Positions 24,827 to 33,544 of a stretch of DNA of 64,000 nucleotides are shown here, in pieces (the stretch's first letter is position 1; each line of letters begins with the position of its first letter). The notes below the pieces were generated by a model. That model was not told where the DNA came from, did no database searches, and saw only the letters and a program-made list of their open reading frames with translations. The DNA is taken from NCBI RefSeq assembly GCF_006715485.1, contig NZ_VFNH01000006.1:62001-126000 (forward strand), given 5' to 3'. The translations under genes and the position numbers were made by a program. The DNA is from Herbaspirillum sp. SJZ107. Lineage in GTDB: Bacteria; Pseudomonadota; Gammaproteobacteria; Burkholderiales; Burkholderiaceae_D.

Positions 24827-25201
24827 TCAGCTGCGCTTCCTTCGTAGCCGGCTTGTCTTGCAACTATCCTGGTAAAGCGCTATGAGCGTTTCCGCTGTCA
24901 GCAATACCAAGAGCGCGTGCAACAGCCAGCGCGCGGCGCGTGGTTGCCATTGACGAGGCAGGCGAATGACCTTGACGCGTGTACCGAGTTCGAGACGCCG
25001 GTAATGCGCATCCACTGTCTCGCCATCGAAATACGGAGCGTGTGCCCTGACTTTTTCCGCGAAGCGCTCAAACAGCCTGGTTCTCGCATCGTCGCGCCCG
25101 GCCAGCATCGCCTGGACACTGCGAGGATCGGTTTGAAGTCCGATCCGCTGCCCAATCCGTGCCTCGAAGTGCGCCGTTCCTCGCGGTGACAGCCTGTTCA
25201 T
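24827..25201 (-). CDS. Small membrane-anchored hypothetical protein
   Basis: A 124-residue protein with a soluble basic N-terminal part (about 1-88) and one hydrophobic helix near the end (ARWLLHALLVLLTAETLIAL), then a basic tail, so probably a C-tail-anchored inner-membrane protein. Its ATG overlaps the stop of the upstream 168-residue gene in a 4-base ATGA, indicating translational coupling. No family recognised. Confidence 0.55.
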   Translation of the reverse strand: MNRLSPRGTAHFEARIGQRIGLQTDPRSVQAMLAGRDDARTRLFERFAEKVRAHAPYFDGETVDAHYRRLELGTRVKVIRLPRQWQPRAARWLLHALLVLLTAETLIALYQDSCKTSRLRRKRS

Positions 25202-25704
25202 GCGAACGCTAGGCGTTTCAATTCGCGCTTTCCCTTCTCCGACAACGCACCGATGAGCACACAGAGCGCTCGTACCTGCTCCATCTCTGTCACGCCCTCC
25301 TTTTTGGAGGGCTCGAATATCGAGATCCTGGAGCGGCTATTCGGAAACGTGCCGTAGGCTGCGCAAAACCGCGCCAGCGCCGTATTCAACTGGGCGAACC
25401 TGGCGTCTTCCTCACTCACCGGGACTGCCCAAGGCGACAGTTTTTTTTCGGTAACGCGCCCGTCGAGACGACCTCCCGCGCCAGTCTCGCTGGCATACAG
25501 TTCCGCGCTCATGCCAGCGTAGCCGATGAATTTGCTGGGTCCAAAGCGGTACCCTTCGGCTGTCTTCACGGCATACCACGACTGAACATGGGGTAAGAGC
25601 CTGACCAAGTGCGAACGGCCTTTTTCATCCTGGAGGAGAGAGTTGAACAGTGTAATGTTCTCAATCGCTTCCTGCGTCGACTGGACTAATGTAATTGCCT
25701 TCAA
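25198..25704 (-). CDS. Hypothetical protein, coupled to membrane partner
   Basis: A 168-residue protein of unknown function. The start is TTG at 25704 with GAGGAA just upstream. Sequence includes HVQSWYAVKTAEGYRFGPSK followed by FIGYAGMSAELY, a globular alpha/beta segment, and a helical C-terminus. The pair with the 124-residue tail-anchored protein (4-base overlap) suggests a two-component unit such as toxin/immunity or sensor/anchor; this is inference only. Confidence 0.55.
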   Translation of the reverse strand: MKAITLVQSTQEAIENITLFNSLLQDEKGRSHLVRLLPHVQSWYAVKTAEGYRFGPSKFIGYAGMSAELYASETGAGGRLDGRVTEKKLSPWAVPVSEEDARFAQLNTALARFCAAYGTFPNSRSRISIFEPSKKEGVTEMEQVRALCVLIGALSEKGKRELKRLAFA

Positions 25705-25860
25705 AATTTCCTCGCAGTATCGTATGCAATATTTGCTTGTTTATATTGCTTAGATTGAATACTACGCTTCTCGCGAGGCTCAGGCAAGCGGGTTTCGACG
25801 TCCGCACGCTGGCGTGGTTCCGGCACTACTCGACGGCACAACAAATTTCGGATTTATATA

Positions 25861-25889
25861 TTGACAGTTTTAGTGTCATAAATTAATGT
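25861..25889 (+). promoter_or_regulatory. Promoter of MerR/VIT-VWA operon
   Basis: A consensus -35 TTGACA (25861-25866), a 17-base spacer and a -10 TAATGT (25884-25889). The dyad TGACA-N7-TGTCA spans 25862-25878, inside the promoter, and suits autoregulation by the adjacent MerR protein. Transcription would begin almost at the ATG (25897), so the message may be leaderless. Confidence 0.6.
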
Positions 25890-25896
25890 CACAAAC

Positions 25897-26370
25897 ATGG
25901 CGAACATACAAATCACCGATTCCCAGGAAGGCACCGCAACGGGTGCCTTAGCAGATGCCGCGACGCGCGAGTTCAGCATCGACGAACTGTGCACACTGGC
26001 CGATCTGCCGAAGCGCACGGTGCGGTACTACATCCAGATCGGGCTGGTCGACAGGCCGGCAGGGGAGACGAGAGGCGCCCGCTATCACCGCAAGCACCTC
26101 GAACAGCTGCTCGCCATCCGTCACTGGACGCAAGCCGGGCTGTCGCTGGAGCGTGTTCGCGAGCTGATCAGCGGCGCCGGCCTCCCGCCGCCGCGCCAGC
26201 GCGAGCGTACTGGCACCATCGAGGTCTGGAGCCACTTCGTGGTGGCCGACGGCGTCGAGGTAAAGCTGAACCCGGCCGTCGCCCAGATGTCGTCCGAACA
26301 GTCCAGGCAGTTTTTTGCGGCCGTCACGGCCGCCTACCAGAAGATCAGAAACGAGGACCCGCCCGCATGA
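25897..26370 (+). CDS. MerR-family transcriptional regulator
   Basis: A 157-residue regulator. FSIDELCTLADLPKRTVRYY followed by IQIGLV is the MerR winged-helix signature (residues about 27-55), followed by the RYHRKHLEQLLAIRHWTQAG helix and a GLSLERVREL dimer helix. The C-terminal part is short and lacks the Cys metal-binding pattern of MerR/CueR, so the signal is unlikely to be a soft metal. No Shine-Dalgarno precedes the ATG, consistent with leaderless expression. Its stop overlaps the start of the VIT/VWA gene by ATGA, so both are made together. Confidence 0.88.
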   Translation: MANIQITDSQEGTATGALADAATREFSIDELCTLADLPKRTVRYYIQIGLVDRPAGETRGARYHRKHLEQLLAIRHWTQAGLSLERVRELISGAGLPPPRQRERTGTIEVWSHFVVADGVEVKLNPAVAQMSSEQSRQFFAAVTAAYQKIRNEDPPA

Positions 26371-28643
26371 GTGCCATCTACCTTCCCGAAGCGCCGTCTG
26401 CCGTCGACACTGGCTCCGTCCTGCAATCCGTCCGCGCCGAAGGTAGCGTGCATGGGCTGCTGTTCGAGCTCGACATCGAGCAGTGCTACCTGAACCCTGG
26501 CGACGACAACATCGAGGCCGTCTACACGTTCCCGGTGCCGTGGAACGCGGTTCTGCTCGAGGTCGAGGTACACATCGGCGGCAAGGTCCTGAAAGGGACC
26601 GTTACCGCCAAGGCCGATGGCGAACGCCGGTACGAAGGGGCGCTAGAAGCCGGCGACTCGGCCGTCATGGTGGAGCGTGCCGGCGATGGCATGTACACCG
26701 TCAGCGTCGGCAACCTGCTGGCGCACGAGCGCGCCACCGTACGCTTCAGGTATGCGCAATTGCTGTCATTCACCCAGGGACAGGTACGGATCGTGGTCCC
26801 GACGGTCATCGGGCCGCGCTACGGCAATCCGGCACGTACCGGCATGCAGCCCCATCAGTTCGTCAAGAACGATCCACTGCAGGCCCATCCGTTCTCTTTG
26901 CGCCTGGTGCTTCATGGCGACATGGCAGGCGCCGCATTGAGTTCGCCTTCACACGCGTTGTCGACGCGTGCCCATGAGGGCACCATGGTCCTGGCCCTGG
27001 CTGGCGACGCGCGTCTCGACCGTGACGTGGTGGTGCTGGCAGAAGGGCTCGCGGGGAAATCCCTGACGACCCTCGGTCGCGATGGCGAAGGCTATGTGGC
27101 GCTTGCCAGCTTCTGTCCGCCAGAGTGCGAGCAGAAGGCCAATGCGGGCCTGAACCTCAAGATCCTGGTGGACTGTTCGGGCTCGATGAACGGGGACCGG
27201 ATCGATGCCGCCCGCCGGGCGCTGCACGATGTGCTGGCGCACCTGGAGCTGGACGACAGCTTCAGCTTCAGCTGCTTCGGCAGCGACGTGAACCATTGCA
27301 GTAGTTCGCTAATGGCAGCCACGCCGCGTGCGGTCAAGAAGGCCAGCGAATGGATTGCGGAGACCCGAGCCGACATGGGCGGCACCGAACTCGCCGCCGC
27401 ACTGGCGTCGACCTTCGCGCTGGCGCAGCCGTTCGAAGCCGACGTCCTCCTGGTGACCGACGGCGATGTATGGGAAGCGGACGAACTCGTGGCGCGCGCA
27501 GAACAGGCCGGGCAGCGTGTGTTCGCGGTTGGCATCGGCAGCGCGCCGGCGTCCGGCCTGCTGCATGCATTGGCGAGCCGGACCGGCGGCGCGTGCGAAT
27601 GCGTTGCGGCGCATACCGAGATCCCTGGTGCGATCCTGCGCATGTTCCGGCGCATGCGCCAGCCACCAGTACGCGACGTGACAGTTAGCTGGGACATCGC
27701 GCCTGAATGGCAAACCCGCTCCGGGCGGGTCGTACTAGCAGGGGAGACCGTCCACCATTTTGCAGGTTTCGCGGCGCAGCCACCGCGCCGCGCCACCCTC
27801 GGATGGACACAGAATCCTGATGGGGTAGCACACCACGCCGACGCGGCGACGGCAGGCGTGACCGTTGACGGTACAACCCTTGCACGGGTAGCCGCGGCGG
27901 CGCGCATGACCGGTTCTACTGCCGCCGAACGGCACGCGTTGGGGCTACAGTACGCGTTGGTCAGCCCGACCACCAACCTCGTGCTGGTGCATGAACGGCC
28001 CGACGCGGAAAAGGCGACAGACATGCCGGCGCTGCGGCGCGTCACCCATGCGCTGCCAGCCGGCTGGCGTGGATCCGGAAACGCCACCGACAGCACAGCC
28101 GCGCCGACGCTGCGCGCGAGCCGCCATGGAGCAACGCCGGCGATGCCTGCCGTCTGGCGGCGCGAGGAGAGCTCGGCGATGCTGCGGGTAAGCCAAAACG
28201 GGGTTGAGACCTACGATATCCCGGCGTTCCTGCGTAAGCAGGTACCCGATGCAGAGTACGCGTACCGCGACGCACTGCGACGCTTTGTCGAGGCGCTGGC
28301 GCCGGAAGCCGGCAGTGGCGACACTGCAGTCCCGACAACGCTGGACGGGATCAGCGCATACCTGCCTGTGCATGTGACGGCAGCGCTGCGTCTACTGGTC
28401 GAAGCCGGCTATGCCGAGCAGGACATTACCGACGCCTTCATTGCTATGTTAGTGAGACAGTTCGGAAACGACAGTTTCGCTCGGCGGGCGCTTGATGTGC
28501 TTCGACGACTGGTCGCTGGCCTTCGTCCCGCCTCTGCCGGGCTCGAGCAGCGGGTGCGACACATCGTGCTTGAAGCGTTTCATGCCCGGAGCGGCGTCGC
28601 GTTGCAGGAAATGCCCGCCTGGCTGCGGCGCGCCGCTGACTAG
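26367..28643 (+). CDS. VIT and von Willebrand A domain protein
   Basis: A 758-residue protein. Residues about 10-130 form a VIT (inter-alpha-trypsin/vault) domain (ECYLNPG-like QCYLNPGDDNIEAVYTFPVP). Residues about 262-430 form a VWA domain with an intact metal-ion site: D-x-S-G-S at 269-273, the Thr of MGGTEL near 339, and TDGD near 363. The remaining 300 residues are a linker plus a helical C-terminal domain. No signal peptide or membrane helix is seen, unlike the periplasmic inter-alpha-trypsin-like proteins, so a cytoplasmic adhesion or scaffolding role is likely. The ATG at 26367 is set by the 4-base overlap with merR. Confidence 0.88.
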   Translation: MSAIYLPEAPSAVDTGSVLQSVRAEGSVHGLLFELDIEQCYLNPGDDNIEAVYTFPVPWNAVLLEVEVHIGGKVLKGTVTAKADGERRYEGALEAGDSAVMVERAGDGMYTVSVGNLLAHERATVRFRYAQLLSFTQGQVRIVVPTVIGPRYGNPARTGMQPHQFVKNDPLQAHPFSLRLVLHGDMAGAALSSPSHALSTRAHEGTMVLALAGDARLDRDVVVLAEGLAGKSLTTLGRDGEGYVALASFCPPECEQKANAGLNLKILVDCSGSMNGDRIDAARRALHDVLAHLELDDSFSFSCFGSDVNHCSSSLMAATPRAVKKASEWIAETRADMGGTELAAALASTFALAQPFEADVLLVTDGDVWEADELVARAEQAGQRVFAVGIGSAPASGLLHALASRTGGACECVAAHTEIPGAILRMFRRMRQPPVRDVTVSWDIAPEWQTRSGRVVLAGETVHHFAGFAAQPPRRATLGWTQNPDGVAHHADAATAGVTVDGTTLARVAAAARMTGSTAAERHALGLQYALVSPTTNLVLVHERPDAEKATDMPALRRVTHALPAGWRGSGNATDSTAAPTLRASRHGATPAMPAVWRREESSAMLRVSQNGVETYDIPAFLRKQVPDAEYAYRDALRRFVEALAPEAGSGDTAVPTTLDGISAYLPVHVTAALRLLVEAGYAEQDITDAFIAMLVRQFGNDSFARRALDVLRRLVAGLRPASAGLEQRVRHIVLEAFHARSGVALQEMPAWLRRAAD

Positions 28644-28811
28644 ACCGGGCGGGACGGTGAGTCCCAGGGGATGCAACAAGGGTCATGTGCGTTGCCTACT
28701 TACGCGTCGGTATTTCGCAAAGGCTGCAAGCTGCAGGCTGAAATTGGTCTTCGTTGGCGTTCGATCTACCGACTAGACGCCGCCCTACACTGAGGGCCAT
28801 GATGGTACCGA

Positions 28812-28882
28812 TTTTTGAGGGTATTTTTGGTACCAACAACGCGACCATCTTTTTGATGGTATGTGGCGGTTTTTGATAGCAC
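28812..28882. repeat. Three TTTTTGANGGTAT-type direct repeats
   Basis: TTTTTGAGGGTAT at 28812-28824, TTTTTGATGGTAT at 28850-28862 and the diverged TTTTTGATAGCAC at 28870-28882. Nearby lies GGTACC at 28804 and 28829. They sit in the gene-free 400 bases (28644-29046) beyond the 3' end of the recombinase gene and could be arm-type or core recombinase sites. I see nothing else in this stretch. Confidence 0.5.
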
Positions 28883-29046
28883 GGCTCGGCACAACAAAAA
28901 AACCGCGTCTTCCATGAGAATCACGGGTTCCGGTACGTTGTGGTACGTGATGATACAGTTTTTTGGTGCTCCGGCCAGAACCGAACCCGCACGCCGTTCG
29001 CGCCCGGATTCACCATAGCAAATAAGGCGTGCACACGTATGCAGAT

Positions 29047-30312
29047 TCACTCAATAGGTTTCGCCCCTTGCGTCGCCAAATCATCACTATCTTTCACATA
29101 TTCACGGATCTGGTCGAGCGCGCTCTGCCGGGTATATGCCATGGTTGTTGTCACGCTGGCGTGGCCTAAGGACTCGGCCACCACACGGATATCGCGGCCG
29201 CGCACAATTAAAGCCTTGGCGAACGTATGACGCAACCAGTGTGGAGACACCTCACGTAACTGTGCAGCCTCACTACCCCGGTTGTTTCGCTCGAGAGAGA
29301 CCGCCACCTGGTCGAGCCGATTTTTGACAATCAGATATAGGCTCTTGCGCGAAGTGATGCTAGCCCAGGCGCGGAAGTAGCGCCGCGACTTCGCTTCAGT
29401 AACCAACCGACTGCCGATCGCGACCTTCTTCGTTTGCACCGAAAGCAGCAGTCCATAGTCTTCGCCCGGTTCCGGTACCGCCGTCAGTCCGAATGCACCG
29501 CGGTACGTCATCAATTCTTCGAACACGGACCGTGTCATTGGCACGTCGCGCCCCTTGCTCCCCTTAGCGTGTTCGTCGTCGACTCTTAATATCCAATAGG
29601 TACGCGCAGTTTTTGGATCGGTTAATGGATACACATCGCGCATACGCGCGCCGACCAGTTCAGAGGCGCGCAGACCTAACTCGCGCAACGCCACGAACGC
29701 GAACTGGTCCCGCGCGCGTAGCCGTGCAGCGTTGTCGTCAACAACGGGCAGGGCGTTGAGGTACTCGACCACATACGCGTACAAGTCGAGATCGAGCGAC
29801 CGCTCCGCATTGAGCCGCCGCGATTTCCGCGTTTTGACACGCGCCATCGGGTTACGGCGGATGATCCCATCCTCGTGCAGCGTATTAAAGAGGGCGCGGA
29901 TGCAGCGCAGGATGTCGTCGCGACTACCAGCCGATGGGGTAGTGCGGAAGGGGGTGTAACCAGGTTCGTCGGCTTTGGCAAAACGCAGCAAAGGCTGCTC
30001 ACTGCCGTCCGGACCTTTACGAGTCCGTCCGCTTTCGATCTTGCGGCAGAGGCATTCGGCAGGCAGGTCGCGCAAGAACGTAATAAACGCGTTGGCGTGG
30101 GCTTGGTTCCAGTCAACAGGAGAAACGCCGATCCGGTCGCAGTACCAACGGAACTTTGCAATGTGGTAGCTGTACGTGTTCGCTGTCTCTTCGCTGAAGT
30201 CGCCACCGTTATGACGCACGCCGTCCAGCCATACTTCGACCGCGCGCCAGGTCGCCGCAACGACGACGCTATTGTCGCTTGTAGTTACCAGTTCGTCAGA
30301 CGTGTCTCTCAT
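29047..30312 (-). CDS. Tyrosine recombinase / integrase
   Basis: A 421-residue tyrosine recombinase. The N-terminal SAM-like core-binding domain covers about residues 15-140. The catalytic domain shows the first Arg in LGLRASELVGARM, the H-x-x-R of HWLRHTFAKAL, then LGHASVTTTMAY with the His and the nucleophile Tyr. The length exceeds that of XerC/D (about 300) and fits element-borne integrases. Its ATG overlaps the stop of the upstream KfrA-like gene by 4 bases. The element it serves is not obvious; repeats on both sides (28.8 kb and 31.2 kb) are candidate sites. Confidence 0.93.
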   Translation of the reverse strand: MRDTSDELVTTSDNSVVVAATWRAVEVWLDGVRHNGGDFSEETANTYSYHIAKFRWYCDRIGVSPVDWNQAHANAFITFLRDLPAECLCRKIESGRTRKGPDGSEQPLLRFAKADEPGYTPFRTTPSAGSRDDILRCIRALFNTLHEDGIIRRNPMARVKTRKSRRLNAERSLDLDLYAYVVEYLNALPVVDDNAARLRARDQFAFVALRELGLRASELVGARMRDVYPLTDPKTARTYWILRVDDEHAKGSKGRDVPMTRSVFEELMTYRGAFGLTAVPEPGEDYGLLLSVQTKKVAIGSRLVTEAKSRRYFRAWASITSRKSLYLIVKNRLDQVAVSLERNNRGSEAAQLREVSPHWLRHTFAKALIVRGRDIRVVAESLGHASVTTTMAYTRQSALDQIREYVKDSDDLATQGAKPIE

Positions 30313-31070
30313 CGCATCCCTCCGTGAACGCCGCGCGCCATGCGCAGCTGATCGATCGTCATTTCAAGCCGATCGATTTTGGATTGCAGTTCCGCTGAGC
30401 GTTCCTTCGCAAACCGCGTTTCGGCACGTCCCATCTCAATCGACTGCATCGCAAACAGCCGTTGTCCCTTGAGTTCTTCGGTCAGTCCAGCGAGCGTCTG
30501 TTGCTGCTGGGCGTGGATGGCCTGACTCGCTGCCAGTTCACGGGCGAGGAGGTCAGCACGCGCGGTCTGCGCTTGCACCTCGCTGGCAAGCCGTGCGGCT
30601 TGCGCACGCGCTTCACTGGTCGCACGCTCGGCCTCGCGCAGCCTGGCATTCAAATAGTCGACTTGGGCATCGCGACCGGCTTGGGCAGCGAGGCGCGCAA
30701 ACTGCGGCATCGATTCCGTGAACATCGCGCGAATGGCCGCGATATCCGGCACCGCAGCAACCATCGGCTGTTGGACTGATCCAGCAGGTAGCGACGGCGT
30801 CGGTACCGTGAGTTCTCGCTCGAGCGCGTCTTTTTCGATGGCGATGGTCGACGTCGACGGATTACGACCTGGGGCATACGCACGCAGCAGTCGTCGATAG
30901 ATGTCAGGCCCATACAGCTTGTTGGTCACCTCATAAACGGCCCGCATAAAGGCGCGCAGGAACGGCCGATGGTCGCGTGGATCGACTGGATGGCGATCGA
31001 GCAAGGGCACGACGCGCTGCACGAGCTCACGCGCTTGGTCGTCGGACAATGAAAAGGGCGGACGGCTCAT
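30309..31070 (-). CDS. KfrA-like DNA-binding coiled-coil protein
   Basis: A 253-residue protein with an N-terminal basic helical domain (about residues 1-75, resembling the KfrA_N plasmid region DNA-binding domain) and a long Ala/Glu/Gln/Arg coiled coil from about residue 120 to 245 (RLREAERATSEARAQAARLA onward). KfrA proteins bind operator repeats and organise DNA on plasmids. The gene precedes and is coupled to the recombinase, a pairing I would expect for an accessory DNA-architecture factor in integration. GGAAA lies upstream of the ATG at 31070. Confidence 0.75.
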   Translation of the reverse strand: MSRPPFSLSDDQARELVQRVVPLLDRHPVDPRDHRPFLRAFMRAVYEVTNKLYGPDIYRRLLRAYAPGRNPSTSTIAIEKDALERELTVPTPSLPAGSVQQPMVAAVPDIAAIRAMFTESMPQFARLAAQAGRDAQVDYLNARLREAERATSEARAQAARLASEVQAQTARADLLARELAASQAIHAQQQQTLAGLTEELKGQRLFAMQSIEMGRAETRFAKERSAELQSKIDRLEMTIDQLRMARGVHGGMR

Positions 31071-31196
31071 CGTGTTTCCGTGACGCGATCGAAAATTGCC
31101 ACGCCGCGTACCGGGTGCAATCGACGCGTTTGGAATGCTTTAACGGGAAGAGTGAACACAGAGACCACAACGTTAGCTGAACAGTGTAGCGGTAGC

Positions 31197-31322
31197 TTAA
31201 CCGGTATTAAAACAAGTGTCAAAACCCAACTTTCGACTTAGCCAGTATTAAGTCGAAAGTTTTTGCGAAAGCGTTTTTGTTTCACACCCGGGTTCTGTTC
31301 AACATAGCCCGCGTTATGTTGA
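31197..31322. repeat. Inverted and direct repeats upstream of recombinase operon
   Basis: Two near-identical direct repeats, TTAACCGGTATTAA (31197-31210) and TTAGCCAGTATTAA (31238-31251). A perfect 13-bp inverted repeat AACTTTCGACTTA / TAAGTCGAAAGTT occupies 31228-31261 with an 8-base loop. A second perfect dyad, TCAACATA-N8-TATGTTGA, is at 31299-31322. The 13-bp hairpin is followed by TTTT and could be read as a terminator, but its position upstream of the KfrA/recombinase operon and the extra repeats fit protein-binding sites better. Confidence 0.65.
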
Positions 31323-31332
31323 GTAGATTTGC

Positions 31333-32640
31333 CGAACGGTTTCAGCGTTTCACGGGCGCGTTTTCGCGACCGAGACCTGACGGGAACGGGCCAGCCCAAC
31401 CAAGGAAATAGATTTCATAATGGCAATAAAATAGAATGGTTCAGAACTAGGACGCACGCCAGCTGGCGCAGCGGGCGTAGCTCAGCGACAAAGTGACGTC
31501 AACATCGGAGCCAAGCGGCTGGGCGGATTTGTTGATGATGTTCTGGACAGGTCAAAGATAAGTTCCGCAGGTAAATAGACCAGCGGCCAGAATCGGCACG
31601 TTTTCTGTGACACGTCACGGCATCGCAGGCGATCGCTGTCGAGGACGAACGCTGAGGCCCGATGCTGGCATGCCAATACACCCTGGCTGGCCTCTGTCCG
31701 CAAAACTAGACGACGGGCCGCGCAAACCCGACGGCTTCGAAAAATTGTCGAGAGACCGACAATGAACAGACGTTGATGTGTGAACGACTGAGTTCGGCTT
31801 GGCCAAGCGCTGGCTTTTCGCTAGGATTATGGGAGTCCAGTACCCTGGCGCCAAAGCGAATCAAGAACACTGGCCGCCGAGCTCTTCTGACAGGAGAGAA
31901 ACGGGCAAAAAAATACCCGCCGGGAGGCGGGTTGAATCTATTTTCCTGGAGGAAGATAGAGGAGACATAAGCATCATGCTGCATCGCACAAGGACTGTCC
32001 AATGACGGTTCGTGATACCTGAAATGCGTCCAACCCATGTCTCATACGACTACGCAGCAAACTCGACATTACCAAAAATATTGTCGATTTGAGAGTGTCA
32101 AGTTCGAAGTGGATAATATTAAGGAATACGTTAAGATGCTGATGCATCGCATGTTACATATGTCATTACTTCTATAATGTCAGATATTTGGGGCGCCTGT
32201 CTTACGCGGTCTCGTCACTCTTCCGTAATGCCGGCTAAAGCTGCGACAACTTTCACTCGACAAGCCGGCCCCCCCTTGAAAGCCGATCGAAAGAGGCTTT
32301 ACGGCATAACCTGTCATTCTTCGTCCCGAATGACGCCCGAAGTGCCCCCTCCCCGTTCATCCACCCAGCCTTTCGCTGATCGGCCTTAGTAAGGACATGG
32401 AACTGGCGCGTTTTCGACGTGGCATCCACATCTCCATTGCCGGCGACGGAGCGCGGCTCGTGTCAAGGCACTTGGACGAAATGAATGCAGAGCATCAGCA
32501 CTTGATTGCGCCGGGCTTAGGGATCACGAGCGGCGCGGTGGTTGACGGCGCCGTCCGATGGCCTTCCTGTCGTTCTCATCCTCTTCAAGCACAAACAATC
32601 TATTTATTTATATAAATATTCCAGGCTGCGCGCGGCCTGA
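31333..32640. other. Gene-poor region of 1.3 kb
   Basis: No frame on either strand combines a ribosome site with a recognisable family. Composition shifts several times (GC-rich pieces separated by AT-rich pieces around 32040-32170), as in a patchwork of old insertions. One feature is clear: a minus-strand terminator at 31906-31932. It implies that a minus-strand gene once ended there. Confidence 0.4.
31906..31932 (-). terminator. Rho-independent terminator
   Basis: On the minus strand, AACCCGCC-TCCC-GGCGGGT followed by ATTTTTTTG: a GC-rich stem of 7-8 bp and a seven-T run. No intact gene feeds into it now. Confidence 0.75.
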
Positions 32641-32649
32641 GGCGTCATT

Positions 32650-32880
32650 ATGTTGATTCCGTTGTCGCTCGGCCTGGCAGTCGGCATGATCCTGTCGCTC
32701 ATAGGCGCCGGCGGAGGCATATTTGCAGTTCCATTGCTCGTGTTCGGAAGCTACATAAGCGTCGCACAATCCGGCCCGATCAGGCTGATGGCCGTAGGGA
32801 TGGCGGCGGCGCTGGGCGCCATCCTCGGGTTGCGCGCCGGGGTGGTGCGCTACCGTGCAGCGCTCCTGGTTCCCAGCGCG
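32650..32880 (+). pseudogene. TauE/SafE (TSUP) transporter N-terminal fragment
   Basis: From ATG 32650 the translation reads MLIPLSLGLAVGMILSLIGA followed by GGGIFAVPLLVF, the first helix and glycine-rich turn of TSUP-family anion exporters, then a second hydrophobic segment and VVRYRAALL. After about 75 residues the family resemblance stops abruptly and the frame runs into unrelated sequence (CopD-like in another frame). The full transporter has about 250 residues, so this is a truncated relic joined to another relic. Confidence 0.7.
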
Positions 32881-32884
32881 TTCC

Positions 32885-32980
32885 AAGCGTATTCTTTGGG
32901 TAGAAGCTGTCGTACTGCTGGCGTTTGTCGTACTCGCCGCTTGGCTAGCGTCAACGTCGCCTCCCGGCGAACAGATGTGA
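32885..32980 (+). pseudogene. CopD-like C-terminal fragment
   Basis: In the frame starting at 32885 the sequence reads KRILWVEAVVLLAFVVLAAW followed by LASTSPPGEQM and a stop. A final helix preceded by [RL]-x-x-x-E and followed by T-x-PP is typical of the end of CopD copper-uptake membrane proteins. Only 31 residues remain, directly joined to the TSUP fragment, implying a deletion between neighbouring metal genes. Confidence 0.45.
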
Positions 32981-33102
32981 AGCGTCCGAGTAGTCGTCGC
33001 TGATTCACGCTGGATAGCCGGCCCTTACAGCTGTCTTCCACAAATCCGCGCGCCATCGCCGCTGGATGATTCAAAGCGAGCCGGCTTTTACAGCGTCGAG
33101 CC

Positions 33103-33288
33103 ACGTTTTCATGTCGCGACGACGATCGCGTGGGCCAGCGGATGCTCGCTATTCCGGTAACGCTGGCCGCGATGCGCGGTACGTCCTGCGCGCTGCCATC
33201 GGGGGCAGCCATACCCGAATGAGACGTTGGGCTGCCCACGGTGAGCATGCCGGTCTTGTCCGTGATGAAGGTATCGATTATGAGCAGG
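33103..33288 (-). pseudogene. P-type metal ATPase fragment
   Basis: The minus strand reads LLIIDTFITDKTGMLTVGSP followed by a segment containing VPRIAASV, matching the phosphorylation loop of heavy-metal P1B ATPases (VDTVVFDKTGTLTxGxP). DKTGT is DKTGM here. Nothing of the membrane or ATP-binding parts is found. The fragment adds to the TSUP and CopD relics, so 32.6-33.3 kb is a collapsed metal-resistance locus. Confidence 0.6.
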
Positions 33289-33544
33289 TCCCTAATCGCA
33301 GCGGCATCGTAAACAGATCGGCACGAGGATCAAGATGAAATTATCGGCTATCGCGTCAGCCGGACGCTGCATCGGCGCACGCCAGCGCAGAGCGTGAGCT
33401 AAGCTGCTTCGTTCCACGCCTGCATCGGCAATATACGAAAAAAAGTTGCGCGAGAACGGAATAAAAACACGACCGGACTCGTTTATCCATACGAGAACAT
33501 GTTTCTCGCGGCCTTTTTTAGCGATATTCTGACTGGAAGCCCAT

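Noticed and set aside
28804..28834. GGTACC-N19-GGTACC as a palindromic att core
   Set aside because: Only the 6-base ends match; the interior is not symmetrical, and KpnI-like hexamers this close can arise by chance. I kept only the TTTTTGANGGTAT direct repeats.
31482..32038. Overlapping frames of 60-110 codons between the recombinase operon and the TSUP relic
   Set aside because: No ribosome sites or motifs; several frames on the same DNA are equally open and none is coding-like.
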